DNA from: JAAXIE01 sp965204245
GTDB taxonomy: Bacteria > Chloroflexota > Dehalococcoidia > Lucifugimonadales > JAAXIE01
DNA length: 64,000 nt
NCBI GenBank assembly: GCA_965204245.1
Contig: CBDBED010000001.1
Span: 620,001-684,000 of the forward strand
Reading direction: 5' to 3'
In this document: one piece after another, positions 7,331-16,328 of the stretch
Layout of the letters: each line of letters begins with the position of its first letter
Position numbering within the stretch: the stretch's first letter is position 1
Made by a program: the position numbers and the translations under genes
Notes under the pieces: model-generated
Databases searched by the model: none
Seen by the model: the letters and a program-made list of their open reading frames with translations, nothing else
What the model was told of the DNA's origin: nothing

Positions 7331-10300
7331 CTATTCGTAACGCAGGGCTTCCGCCGGGTATATGCGGGAGGCCTGCCGAGCGGGCAGGAGCGTGGTGAGA
7401 AGGGAGAAGATGTAGGCCACACCGACTATGATGGCAATCTCCGCCCAAGGGAAAACGAAGGTCAGCCCCTCCACTCCCTCAAACTCGCGCACATCGTTCA
7501 CGATGTTCCATGAGATGATGCTCCCTAAACCAACCCCAATGGCAATCCCCAGAAGGGCCACGAACGAAGACTCGGTCAGGAAACTCAGCAGCACCATGCG
7601 GCGCCGGTAACCGATGGCCCGCAGCACGCCAATCTGCTGCCGTCGCTCCACGACCGCGCGCAGGCTCACAACTCCGAGCGAGGCAATGCCAACCAGCAGT
7701 CCCAAGGCCATGAAACCGGTGAACAGATAATTGAAAGCCCGCTGCGCCGCCGATCTCTCCGCCACCACTTCGGCAAGCACGTCAGCCTCAAGCCCGTTGT
7801 CCCGGAAGGCCTCCTCCAGGGCATGGGAGACGGCAGCAGCATCGGCCTCTTCGGCAAGCTGTAGGCGGTAATGGGTCAGGGGCACTGGGAACGGGATGGC
7901 GCTTTCCAAGTAGCCGCGGCCGCTGAACATGCCGAGGCTGGTGCCATCGTTCAAGTCCTCTGCCAGTACATCCATCACCGCCACCACGGTGAGCCGGACG
8001 AGGCCTCCAGTGCGTGGCTCCCTCACCTCAATCTCGAAAGGGGCCATTGACTGGTCTTCGTACTTGACCCCCTCGATGTTGAAGGGGGCCCACCCGGTGT
8101 TGCCCACGCCGGTGCGGCTGGGGACGGCAGGGGCATCAATCACCACCAGATTCGGGTCTTCATCCAAGGCCCGCCACACATCGGCACCATCAGGCCCATA
8201 TCCATCGGCGACTATCTTCAAGCGGTGGCTGGTGTTCTTCAAGAAACCTGCATCGGCCGCCTTGACCACATAGGGCCTCCAAGCGCGCTCCTCGGCCTCC
8301 ACCTGACGCACCTCCACCGGGATGAGGGTGTATCCGCCTACTGCGGAGATGTCTTCAGACGCTAATCCGGGGACCTGCAGGATCTCACTCTCCAAGTCGG
8401 AGATGGGGGTGGTCACGTTCACGGTCGCCTCAATATCCCACCCTCCCGAGAACACGTCCACGTCGCTTCCCACGCGGCCGAAGGCACTGGTGAGGATGGA
8501 CATGACGATCAGGGTGAAGATGACCAAGGCGAACATTGCTAGTGTGAGGCCGGTGCGGAACTTGGAGCTCATTGGGTAGGCAACGGCGGTCACCATGACC
8601 GGGCGAAACTTGCCGAACGCTCCAGTGGCTACCGTTAGGCCCTTCAGCAGGAGGTCCGAGTTGTACATGACGGTCCAGACGCCGGCGGCCACCATGGAGA
8701 TTCCGGAAACGAAGAACATCTCCGGGCCGCCACTCAGGTCTCCTGCCACGTCACGCAGGATGTCAAAGGGAAGCACCCAGAAGAGCAGCGTCACGATGCC
8801 AATGAAGGTGTAAGCCAGCCTGTCAGCGATATCCGGGCGCAGGGATGTGCGTTGCAGAATGAAGCGGAGCATCAGGCCGAGGCCGATAATCATGAGGGTC
8901 ACGCCGAGGCGGAACCATGCGACTTGGGAGCCGATGCCAGCGTAGGTCAGCAGCCCGCCCAACAAAAAGGTGAGCCACCCTTGATACAGAGGGGGCCAGA
9001 GCAGGCGGCCAAGGGAGGCTATGGCGAGGACAGGGATGGAAATGACTGACCATACCAAGCGCGCGATAGCATCGGAAACCGGCTGGGGCCGGAAAGTCGT
9101 GAAGGCCTGGAGCAGCGACTGGGGTGTAGCAGCGATCCGGCGGACATGGAATACCAGCGTCACCAAGCTCTGTCTCCACCCACCTTCGGACACTGAGGGA
9201 GGAGCGGTGGGCAGGTCCCGCACTGCCGAGGCGATGTTCAAGCGGCTCACTCTGTAAGCTGAAAGTCCCACTGTGGCCAGCGTTATCACCATGGCCAAGC
9301 AGTAGGCGACGATGATGCTCTCGGGCTCAAAATGGCGGGTCATCTGGAAGTCGCCGGCACCGGCACTGGCGCGAAAGATGCGGTTGGCGACCACGACAAT
9401 AAGGGAACTAACCCCCAAGCCGATGCCCACGCCGATAGCTGCAGATACGAGTGAGTAGGCCGTGCCCTCAAAGACAAACATCTGAATCAAGTGGGCACGG
9501 CGAGCGCCCACCGCCCGGGCCATACCCATCTCGGTCCGCCGGGCAGCGGCGAGCATGACGAAAATCAAGAATATGAGCAGGACGCCGACAATCACGGAGA
9601 AGAGGCCCATAATCAGGAAAAAGGTAGTGACGAAACTGCCAACCTCGTCTGCCTGTTGGATTACCTGCTGCTTCACATCCAGCACCCTGAATTCCGCCAA
9701 GTCGGCGAACAGGGTGCCGACTTGCGCCTCCAAATCAGGGCCGTCAGCAGGCCCATTCCCCAAATCGGCTCTGGACAGTGCCCTCTGCACTTGCTGCTGC
9801 ATGTCGGGGTCCGCCAGAAGGGCCACGAGTTCATCGCTAACTCCGGGCTGGCGCAGAGCTGCCTGCAAGCGGGTCAACTCAGATTCTTCTGAGTCTTCGT
9901 CGTCCGCATTCTGGTTTGCCAAGGCGCCCATGGCTGCTGGCGCTGCCAGCAAATCCTGCAACTCTGCGGCTACCTGCGGGTCGGCAAAGCGTACCCGCAA
10001 CAGGCTGGTGACCTCTTCGCTGAAGTCTGCGCCAGTGCGCTCGTCACCGAGATTGGAGACGGCTATGTAGTTGATCTGACCATCACGGTCGAATAGTTCC
10101 TGGGCCCGGGACAATGGAAGGAGCAGCGTAGGCGCGTCTCCGGCCAGGCCTCCCTGTTCTACGACTCCTTTCACCGTGAAGACAGTCGGTTCCGCGAAGC
10201 CGGTATCGTCCAGAGAGAGGGCTAGACGGTGGCCTGCCTCGGCCTTCATCTCATCGGCGGCTTCCTGGTTGATGTACCCCTCGTTTGGCGCCAACTCCTC

Positions 10301-10843
10301 GAGACGGGCTCCGCCTCCGGAGGAGAACACCAAATTTCCGAACCCAGTCAGGTAGTTGGGGTCGACACCGGCAACACGGAACCCCCCTTCGCTAAGGTTG
10401 GTGTCGAGGTTAACAGCAGGCACTGTCTCGCCTATGCCGGGTGTGATGCCATCGATGGCAGGCCGTGGGGCCAAATCGGCGTGCAAATCCTGGAACTGCT
10501 GATAGGACACGTAGGGATTGCTGCCAAACGAGTCGGCTTCAGTGGCCCGGGCCGGCACGATGATTTCATCGATCGGCCCAAGGATTTTGACCGCCTCTTG
10601 GCGTATGGAGTAGCTGATGGTGTCGCCGGTGCCGAAAGCCGCGGAGGTGATGACGGCACTGAGCATGATGCCCACGATGATGAGAATGGTCTGGGCTTTT
10701 CGCCGGGGTATGTTGCGCAGGCCGAGTTTCAAAAGGACTGGATTACGCCATGCCCGGTAGAAGATGAGGCCCAATGCTGGCGCAAGCAAAGCCAGCAAGA
10801 CGAACATGTAGACGTTGATGGAGACGCCAAAAAGCTCTTCCAT
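7331..10843 (-). CDS. FtsX/MacB-type ABC transporter permease, double-length
   Basis: The 1170-residue membrane protein has an N-terminal transmembrane segment followed by GLRNIPRRKAQT and a second helix, a periplasmic-type domain, three helices around residues 400-500 with ARRTEMGMARAVGARRAHL, a central group of about six hydrophobic helices (residues 590-760), another extracytoplasmic domain, and a final FtsX block with ERRQQIGVLRAIGYRR near residue 1060. Two FtsX domains in one chain let it act as a full permease. It follows the ATPase gene by 9 bp and surely pairs with it. Substrates of such systems are lipoproteins, peptides or antimicrobials; nothing here decides which. Confidence 0.88.
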   Translation of the reverse strand: MEELFGVSINVYMFVLLALLAPALGLIFYRAWRNPVLLKLGLRNIPRRKAQTILIIVGIMLSAVITSAAFGTGDTISYSIRQEAVKILGPIDEIIVPARATEADSFGSNPYVSYQQFQDLHADLAPRPAIDGITPGIGETVPAVNLDTNLSEGGFRVAGVDPNYLTGFGNLVFSSGGGARLEELAPNEGYINQEAADEMKAEAGHRLALSLDDTGFAEPTVFTVKGVVEQGGLAGDAPTLLLPLSRAQELFDRDGQINYIAVSNLGDERTGADFSEEVTSLLRVRFADPQVAAELQDLLAAPAAMGALANQNADDEDSEESELTRLQAALRQPGVSDELVALLADPDMQQQVQRALSRADLGNGPADGPDLEAQVGTLFADLAEFRVLDVKQQVIQQADEVGSFVTTFFLIMGLFSVIVGVLLIFLIFVMLAAARRTEMGMARAVGARRAHLIQMFVFEGTAYSLVSAAIGVGIGLGVSSLIVVVANRIFRASAGAGDFQMTRHFEPESIIVAYCLAMVITLATVGLSAYRVSRLNIASAVRDLPTAPPSVSEGGWRQSLVTLVFHVRRIAATPQSLLQAFTTFRPQPVSDAIARLVWSVISIPVLAIASLGRLLWPPLYQGWLTFLLGGLLTYAGIGSQVAWFRLGVTLMIIGLGLMLRFILQRTSLRPDIADRLAYTFIGIVTLLFWVLPFDILRDVAGDLSGGPEMFFVSGISMVAAGVWTVMYNSDLLLKGLTVATGAFGKFRPVMVTAVAYPMSSKFRTGLTLAMFALVIFTLIVMSILTSAFGRVGSDVDVFSGGWDIEATVNVTTPISDLESEILQVPGLASEDISAVGGYTLIPVEVRQVEAEERAWRPYVVKAADAGFLKNTSHRLKIVADGYGPDGADVWRALDEDPNLVVIDAPAVPSRTGVGNTGWAPFNIEGVKYEDQSMAPFEIEVREPRTGGLVRLTVVAVMDVLAEDLNDGTSLGMFSGRGYLESAIPFPVPLTHYRLQLAEEADAAAVSHALEEAFRDNGLEADVLAEVVAERSAAQRAFNYLFTGFMALGLLVGIASLGVVSLRAVVERRQQIGVLRAIGYRRRMVLLSFLTESSFVALLGIAIGVGLGSIISWNIVNDVREFEGVEGLTFVFPWAEIAIIVGVAYIFSLLTTLLPARQASRIYPAEALRYE

Positions 10844-10852
10844 CCGGCAGGC

Positions 10853-11623
10853 TCAGCTAGCGGCTTCGTCCATCGGTGGGGCCGATACGGCAACAGGGGC
10901 AGCCGCTGGGGTATCAAACCATGTGGCGGATGAAGGGTCGAGTTCTTCGCGTTCAATGACGCCATCACGCATGCGCACGATGCGGTGGGCTCGGCGCCCG
11001 ACTTCCAGCGAGTGGGTGACAATCACAAAAGTCTGACCGTTTTCCTGATTCAGGCGCACCATGAGGTCCATGATGTCGGTGGCGGTCTCAGTATCCAAAT
11101 CGCCGGTGGGCTCGTCGGCCCAAACAATGGCAGGGGTGTTGACCAAGGCCCTAGCCAAGGTGACGCGCTGGCGCTGGCCTCCGGAGAGTTCTCCCGGCAG
11201 ATGGTGGGCGCGGTCGGCTAGCCCCACCAAGTTCAAGAGGTCCAAGGAGCGGCTCCGGGCTTCCTTGGGGTTCACGCCTGAGACCAACAGGGGCAGCTCC
11301 ACGTTCTCGACGGTGTTGAGGACGGGAAGCAGGTTATAGAGTTGAAAAACGAACCCCATGTTCTGGGCCCGGTAGTCGCTGCGGTAGTCATCGGGCAATT
11401 CGTGGAGCACGACGCCATCGATAAGGACCCGGCCCTCGTCAATCTCGTCAAGACCGGACAAACAGTTGAGGAGGGTGGTCTTACCGCAGCCACTGGGGCC
11501 CATGATGGAGACGACCTCTTCGCGCCGGACCTTGAGGTCGACGCCGCGCAGGGCGTTGACCTCAAGGGCGCCAGCACGATAGGTCTTGCGTATGCTTGAG
11601 GCGTCAATTATCAGGTCTTCCAT
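10853..11623 (-). CDS. ABC transporter ATP-binding protein, LolD/MacB type
   Basis: The 256-residue protein carries Walker A GPSGCGKTT, Q-loop in FVFQLYNLLP, signature LSGGQRQRV, Walker B IVWADEPTGDLD and a switch His in VIVTHS. The spacing and the RTYRAGALEVNALRGVDL start are typical of the LolD/MacB exporter subfamily that works with FtsX-like permeases. It is the first gene of a two-gene operon with the permease downstream. An extra Ala/Pro-rich tail of about 25 residues follows the conserved domain. Confidence 0.92.
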   Translation of the reverse strand: MEDLIIDASSIRKTYRAGALEVNALRGVDLKVRREEVVSIMGPSGCGKTTLLNCLSGLDEIDEGRVLIDGVVLHELPDDYRSDYRAQNMGFVFQLYNLLPVLNTVENVELPLLVSGVNPKEARSRSLDLLNLVGLADRAHHLPGELSGGQRQRVTLARALVNTPAIVWADEPTGDLDTETATDIMDLMVRLNQENGQTFVIVTHSLEVGRRAHRIVRMRDGVIEREELDPSSATWFDTPAAAPVAVSAPPMDEAAS

Positions 11624-11724
11624 ACCATCCCTCTGCGGGGCGTCCCAAATAGCCAGCGGCCTAGGTCGCCAGCCGCAGAAAGGGGTGGGTTGGCTGGAAA
11701 GACCTATCGAGTCAGGAGCCTGCC

Positions 11725-12120
11725 CTAGAGCTTCGACACTCCCGCGTTGGCGCAGTCTTCATCCTCTTGGGCGGTGCCGCCACCGACGCCACAAGCGCCT
11801 TCCACGACGCCGTTGCGGACGATGGGGACGGCACCCTGGCCGGGAATCATGTGGCCCTCGGTTGCTGCAATTCCTCGCAGGGTAACGCTGGTGTCATAGC
11901 GCTGCTCTATGAGGACGCTGGGGCGTCCAAAGGCCGCGGAGGCCACGGCCTTGCCTTGGGAGCCGTAAACGCCAGCCCAGATTGCACCGTCCATGCGGTT
12001 GAAGGCTACTAGGCGCCCGCCGGAGTCGACCACGGCCGCGCTGATCTTGATGCCCAGCTCTTCCGCCTTTTCGACTGCGCCTGCCACGATACTGTTTGCT
12101 TCTGCCAAGGTAAGTGCCAT
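11725..12120 (-). CDS. GlcG/HbpS family heme-degrading-domain protein
   Basis: The 131-residue protein fits the GlcG/HbpS (DUF336) family: LTLAEANSIVAGAVEKAEELGIKISAAVVDSGGRLVAFNRMDGA at the N-terminus, then KAVASAAFGRPS and PGQGAVPIV, with the glycine-rich VVEGACGVGGGTAQEDEDCANAG at the end. Members bind heme or small ligands and often sit beside oxidases or oxidoreductases; the biochemical role here is unknown. A GGAGG ribosome-binding site precedes the ATG. It is co-directional with the esterase upstream. Confidence 0.85.
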   Translation of the reverse strand: MALTLAEANSIVAGAVEKAEELGIKISAAVVDSGGRLVAFNRMDGAIWAGVYGSQGKAVASAAFGRPSVLIEQRYDTSVTLRGIAATEGHMIPGQGAVPIVRNGVVEGACGVGGGTAQEDEDCANAGVSKL

Positions 12121-12162
12121 GTCATGCCCTCCGTATTTTGTTTTGGGTACTTGTGTTGCTCA

Positions 12163-13020
12163 CTAGGTCCTCAGGAAGTCGGCGATATAGGATTTGACCA
12201 CCTCCACCAGCCTGTCGGACTGGGGTCCGGCTGTGTTGCCAAAGCTGTGAGGCTGGTCTTGGAAGGGCTCTAGTTGGGCCCGTCCACCTGCTGCGTTATA
12301 GAGGGAGCAGAACCGCTCGGCACGCTCAAAGGGCACGTTGTCGTCGGCGGTGCCGTGAATTACCAGTGCCGGGGGCAGCGTGCATTGCTCACCCCGCTCC
12401 ATCATTTCCACAGGATTGGCCTCGTGCATTGGCTCTTCACTTAGGAAGTAGCCCAGATTCTTGGCCGATAGCTCGTCGTTCCCGGCTTTCTGGGAAATCT
12501 GGTGGCGGACGTAAGGGTCGATGACGGGCCAGCAGACGCCCATCCAGCCTACGGTAGCATCGGCATTCCCATCCAAGGGAATCGCGCCATAACGCGGGTC
12601 GTTGGGTCGCATAGCTGACAGGGGGAGCGTGTGTCCTCCAGATGAGTAACCGATGGCACCCAATGTGGCTGGGTCGCCATTGAACTCGCTGGCGTGCTGC
12701 TTGAGCCACCGGGTGCCGTAGTTGGTGTCCTGCACTTGAGCCGGATAGGGGAACTGGGGGGCTACGCGCAGGCCAATAGCTGCCACCAGCACGCCACTGC
12801 GGGCGATGGGGCGAGTGGTGACCGGATTGTTCTCGTGGTTACCTGCGCTCCAAGCGCCTCCATGCACGCTCAACAGCACGGGGAAGGGACCATCGCCTTG
12901 GGGCTGGTAGATGCGCACCATGCGTGACTCGCCTTGGTAGTTCAGGTACTCCAAGTCGAATTCACGAACCTCATAGGTGGCGTTGGGGTCATAGCGTACG
13001 CCTCTCTTGGTGGCCATCAT
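12163..13020 (-). CDS. Alpha/beta hydrolase, carboxylesterase-like
   Basis: The 285-residue protein has the oxyanion motif SVHGGAWSAGN near residue 52, nucleophile elbow GYSSGGH near residue 125, acid Asp in GTADDNVPF and a C-terminal His in QPHSFG, the full catalytic set of BD-FAE/HSL-like esterases. No signal peptide is seen, so it is probably cytoplasmic. It hydrolyses an ester or similar bond, substrate unknown. It lies 43 bp from the GlcG-like gene on the same strand and may share its transcript. Confidence 0.85.
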   Translation of the reverse strand: MMATKRGVRYDPNATYEVREFDLEYLNYQGESRMVRIYQPQGDGPFPVLLSVHGGAWSAGNHENNPVTTRPIARSGVLVAAIGLRVAPQFPYPAQVQDTNYGTRWLKQHASEFNGDPATLGAIGYSSGGHTLPLSAMRPNDPRYGAIPLDGNADATVGWMGVCWPVIDPYVRHQISQKAGNDELSAKNLGYFLSEEPMHEANPVEMMERGEQCTLPPALVIHGTADDNVPFERAERFCSLYNAAGGRAQLEPFQDQPHSFGNTAGPQSDRLVEVVKSYIADFLRT

Positions 13021-13080
13021 TTCTCACTTTCTGAGTATCGTTGGGCCATGTTCTTCGGACCCTTAGTTCCAGTTACGTCT

Positions 13081-13833
13081 CTACGAGTCTAGCGAGATAA
13101 ACCCCGGACGTGGGCCGGTGCCTCGCTTCTGCATGGCAGAGGCCATATCCTCGACTGCCTGCTGCCCGGCACGGGCCAATGCCTCTTCCTGTTTCGCTTG
13201 GTCGCTCCAGCGGTATCCGACTACCTCGGAATAGAAGGCAGTGAGGCGCACTCCGTCTCGCCGTCGCTCCCGAGAATCCAGAATGTAGTCCATTGCGTTT
13301 TTGATGGTAGGCGGATCGGTCCAGTCGGCGCGGAACAGGACGCGTCCGCTGGCACGGGCAACGATATAGGTCATGTTGGGAAGCGTGCCGTACATCTCGT
13401 GGCCCGTACCGATGACGTCATCCACCAAGATGGGCCTTTCAATGCCCAGTATCTGCTTGAAGGCCATGGCTTGGGAGATTTTCTGTTCGATGCTGCGGTG
13501 GGCAGGGTAGTGCTCACCGGGATGGGCCTCGCGGGTGTAGACGAAAATGGACTTGAATCCCTTGGGTTTGTATTCCCTTGCCATGGGTTCCAGTGCTGGC
13601 GCCGCCAGCGAGCAGTAGGGTCAAGTGAGGGAGCCAAACTCGATGAGCAGATCGTCGTCTTTCCAATAATCGCTCAACTGGACGGTCTGTCCGGTATCGA
13701 GCAGCGTGGCAGGGAAGTCGGGGGCCCTATCGCCGACCTTCATGTGTTCGCGAAACTTGGCGAAGTCGGAGGCACTGGAGCCCAGGCCAAAATTTGCGTA
13801 ATTGTAGGCCTCAATGTCAATCATCGTAGTCAT
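13081..13833 (-). CDS. Iodothyronine-deiodinase-like thioredoxin-fold protein with in-frame UGA, probable selenoprotein
   Basis: Read through UGA (13623-13621), the gene gives 250 residues. Upstream of the UGA are GDRAPDFPATLLDTGQ and LLIEFGSLT; downstream come PYCSLAAPALEPM, a YTREAHPGEHYPAHRSI block, RPILVDD and NMTYIVARASGRVLF. This order matches the deiodinase/peroxiredoxin-like family, whose active site is FGS.T-U/C-P. UGA lies exactly at that catalytic position (U71), and a Cys follows three residues later, making U-x-x-C. Without readthrough the gene would be two halves in the same frame separated by 36 bp. Bacterial members are not thought to act on thyroid hormone; a dehalogenase or thiol peroxidase role is possible. 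A candidate SECIS stem-loop follows the UGA. Confidence 0.8.
13595..13609 (-). promoter_or_regulatory. Candidate SECIS stem-loop in the deiodinase-like gene
   Basis: On the minus strand a perfect 6-bp stem GCTGGC/GCCAGC closes a GGC loop (13603-13601). The loop starts 17 bases after the UGA, inside the window known for bacterial SECIS elements, and has G in its first two positions. The stem is short, so support is weaker than for the element at 5.6 kb. Confidence 0.5.
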
Positions 13834-13887
13834 TAGTGCCGTATCCCCCCACCCTTGATTACTCTGAACCAGCGTATGCTGAAAGGG

Positions 13888-15060
13888 TTAGTCCGCTGGA
13901 GTGGCAGCCTCTTGGGAGCCCGACCTCTGAAAGGCGGGCATGACGTCTCGAGCAAACTGCTTTAGTTGCTCACTGAAGTCGGCCCAGGGCACTCCCTCGG
14001 GCCAGTGCAGAACAATGTGCTCCAGCCCTGGGTACTTTTCCTCGATCTCCCTAAGGTAGGACACAAAGTCCTCGGGCGGGCCGCATACCCAAGCCTTTTG
14101 CTGGACACCGTCCTCGATGTGGGGCAAGCGGGCCGGGGCGCCGGGGGTGCCCCAAGCGCGTCCCTGTTCGTCGGTGTAACGAACGAACCCGAAGGGAGCG
14201 AACCACTTGTAGCGTTCGTCGTGAGATTTGCGCACGCGCTCCATGGCTTCCTCTTGGGTGTCGGCCAAGTAGAAGCCGACGTTTAGGGCAAGGCCCTCAC
14301 CCAAGGCGAGGTCACGGCCGTGCTTGGCGGCGTACATTTGATAGTCGCGGAAGAGTTTGTCGACCAGCAACTCGCCAGTGAGGCCCACCATTGCCTTGAT
14401 GCCCTTACTTGCCATCCATTCCAGGGTCCTGCCACTGGCGATGGGCTGCCATATCTCTACGGGATGGTGGGAGGGACGGGGGACCAAGGTGATGTCTTCG
14501 AGGTCGTAGCCACGATAGGGGACTTTGGCTGGGAGTTGGTAGTGCTTGCCTTCGTGGGTGAAGGACTCTTCGTTGAAGGCTTTGAAGATAATCTCCATCT
14601 GCTCTTCAAAGAGGTCACGGTTGGCGTCGTTATCGATGACGGGTGCGCCAAAGGTCTCAACTTCACGGCTGTGGTAGCCGCGGCCTACTCCGAAGATGAT
14701 GCGCCCGCCGGTGAGAAAGTCGGCCATGGCGTAGTCTTCGGCCAAGCGCAGAGGGTGCCACATGGGGGCGATGTTGAAAGCGCAGCCGAATTTGAGGTTC
14801 TTGGTCTTGCCTGCTAGGTGGGTCCCAAGCAGTATGAGATTAGGCAGGCACTCGTAGCCTTCACGCTGGAAGTGGTGCTCGGCGGTCCACATGGCATAAA
14901 AGCCCAAGTCGTCCAGCAAAACAGCCAGCTTCTCGGAGTTGGCCAAGCCTTCCGTAAGCCGCTCATTGGGGTACCGCCTATCGTCGGCCGGGGTGCCGTC
15001 GACCCCGATATTTTCGAGCTCGATCTGGCCGACGTATAAGACGGAGAACTTGTCAATCAT
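13888..15060 (-). CDS. LLM-class flavin/F420-dependent oxidoreductase
   Basis: The protein of 390 residues is a luciferase-like monooxygenase: it has the TAEHHFQREGY segment near residue 50, LKFGCAFNIAPMWHPLRLAEDYAMAD, then GRIIFGVGRGYHSREVETFG near residue 125, typical of the bacterial-luciferase TIM barrel, and a C-terminal helix ending FARDVMPAF. It uses FMNH2 or F420 to oxidise an unknown substrate. The start at 15060 (MIDKFSV) is preferred over an in-frame ATG 30 bp upstream because GGAAGGGG lies just before it. Such genes are numerous in SAR202-like genomes; a second type is at 31 kb. Confidence 0.85.
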   Translation of the reverse strand: MIDKFSVLYVGQIELENIGVDGTPADDRRYPNERLTEGLANSEKLAVLLDDLGFYAMWTAEHHFQREGYECLPNLILLGTHLAGKTKNLKFGCAFNIAPMWHPLRLAEDYAMADFLTGGRIIFGVGRGYHSREVETFGAPVIDNDANRDLFEEQMEIIFKAFNEESFTHEGKHYQLPAKVPYRGYDLEDITLVPRPSHHPVEIWQPIASGRTLEWMASKGIKAMVGLTGELLVDKLFRDYQMYAAKHGRDLALGEGLALNVGFYLADTQEEAMERVRKSHDERYKWFAPFGFVRYTDEQGRAWGTPGAPARLPHIEDGVQQKAWVCGPPEDFVSYLREIEEKYPGLEHIVLHWPEGVPWADFSEQLKQFARDVMPAFQRSGSQEAATPAD

Positions 15061-15196
15061 GCGTTGCCCCTTCCTGTGGAAACAGGTCAATTATACTACA
15101 GCGCACTGGGAGCCCCGTTGCCCAAACGCCAGTGGAGGCAGGACGGAACTGGATGGAACTGGCCTTGCAATCGCTGCACAGTTGACCATAACCCCT

Positions 15197-15205
15197 TGCT
15201 ATACT
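15197..15205 (+). promoter_or_regulatory. Extended -10 element immediately upstream of a start codon
   Basis: TGC-TATACT ends at 15205, 6 bases before the ATG at 15212, so the transcript should begin at or next to the start codon. No Shine-Dalgarno sequence is present. A TTGACC at 15182-15187 is too close to serve as a normally spaced -35. Confidence 0.5.
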
Positions 15206-15211
15206 CGCCGC

Positions 15212-16240
15212 ATGAGCCCCGGTCGTTTGACAGGCCTTATGGCACGTGTCCCATCTGCCGCAAGGACCTTATCCAGTCTCCCGATTGCGTTCCTACCACT
15301 GTTGGTCATCCTGGCCTGTGGCTCCGACAGTGGGGCCATCACTTTCATATCCGAGCGGGACGGCAATCCCGAGGTCTATGTTATGCAGGCCGACGGGGCG
15401 GGGCAGGTCAGGGTCACGGCTACTGATGCGCTCGAATCAGGACCCCTGTGGGCTCCCAACGGCGACTCGGTTGCTTTCGTATCCCAAAGTTCGGAGGCAG
15501 ATGCGGAGATCATACGCGCCACGGCCGACGGGGCGGAACAGAACAGGGTAGCGACCTCTCCAGGCATGAACCGCCAGCACGTATGGTCTCCGGACAGCGT
15601 GCGCATAGCGTTTGTGTCAGACCGCAGCGGTTCGGAGCAGATATGGCACCTGAGTGTCGATGGCTCGGATTTGCGCCAGTTGACGCAAGACTCGGAGGGA
15701 GTGGCCTTGGGACACTGGTCACCTGACGGAGCGTCGCTGCTATTCAGCACCGCGGAGCCTCCCGGCATCGTCATGAGGAACCCAGATGGGGTCAACGTGG
15801 AACGACTCACGGAACATCCCGATGAGTCGCCGCGCTGGTCTCCCAAGGGGGACATGATTGCCTTCGTATCCCCTGGCGACGATGGCCTGCGGGACATTTA
15901 TGTCATGAATGCAGATGGAAGGGAACGCAGAGCGCTGACCCAAAACGATGGGGACAACTATGGCCCCAGATGGTCACCGGATGGGAAGCGAATCTGCTAT
16001 GTGTCGACAACCGACGGTGACGCCGAGATATTCGTGATGGATGCTGACGGGAATAATCAGGAACAGCTGACGAGGAACGAGGCGGAGGAATCTACCCCCG
16101 TGTGGTCTCCCGATGGCAAGCGGATTGCCTTTGTATCGGACTTGTACGTGGAGAGGGAGATTTTCTCGATGGACCGGGATGGGACGAAGCAGAAGCGTTT
16201 GACCAACAATGCCTTTGAGGACTACCAGCCCGACTGGTAG
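15212..16240 (+). CDS. TolB-like/PD40 beta-propeller lipoprotein
   Basis: The 342-residue protein has an N-terminal hydrophobic segment and lipobox (LVILACGS), then about seven repeats of the TolB type: ITFISERDGNPEVYVMQADG, WSPDGKRIAFVSD..G..EIFVMDADG and variants, ending at DYQPDW. These repeats form a beta-propeller. In Gram-negative bacteria TolB is periplasmic and part of the Tol-Pal system; no tol/pal genes are nearby, so this is more likely an orphan surface propeller. The frame is open further upstream, but the start at 15212 places the signal peptide correctly and has a -10 box directly before it. Confidence 0.85.
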   Translation: MSPGRLTGLMARVPSAARTLSSLPIAFLPLLVILACGSDSGAITFISERDGNPEVYVMQADGAGQVRVTATDALESGPLWAPNGDSVAFVSQSSEADAEIIRATADGAEQNRVATSPGMNRQHVWSPDSVRIAFVSDRSGSEQIWHLSVDGSDLRQLTQDSEGVALGHWSPDGASLLFSTAEPPGIVMRNPDGVNVERLTEHPDESPRWSPKGDMIAFVSPGDDGLRDIYVMNADGRERRALTQNDGDNYGPRWSPDGKRICYVSTTDGDAEIFVMDADGNNQEQLTRNEAEESTPVWSPDGKRIAFVSDLYVEREIFSMDRDGTKQKRLTNNAFEDYQPDW

Positions 16241-16292
16241 GAGGGTGTCGAGTCGCGGGCGTTGGCGGGACAGTGGCCAACCTGGAGCAAAC

Positions 16293-16321
16293 TATACAGT
16301 CCATGTCTGCGGGTATATACT
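16293..16321 (+). promoter_or_regulatory. Promoter directly upstream of the cmk GTG start
   Basis: TATACA (16293-16298), 17 bases, TATACT (16316-16321). Seven bases then separate it from the GTG at 16329, which would make the mRNA leaderless or nearly so. Confidence 0.45.
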
Positions 16322-16328
16322 CCCCACA

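Noticed and set aside
10229..10933. 234-codon plus-strand frame over the ABC transporter genes
   Set aside because: Antisense to the permease and ATPase, without motifs or a ribosome-binding site.
15182..15205. TTGACC/TATACT as a normal promoter pair
   Set aside because: The spacer is only 12 bases, too short. The TGC-extended -10 alone is the more plausible element.
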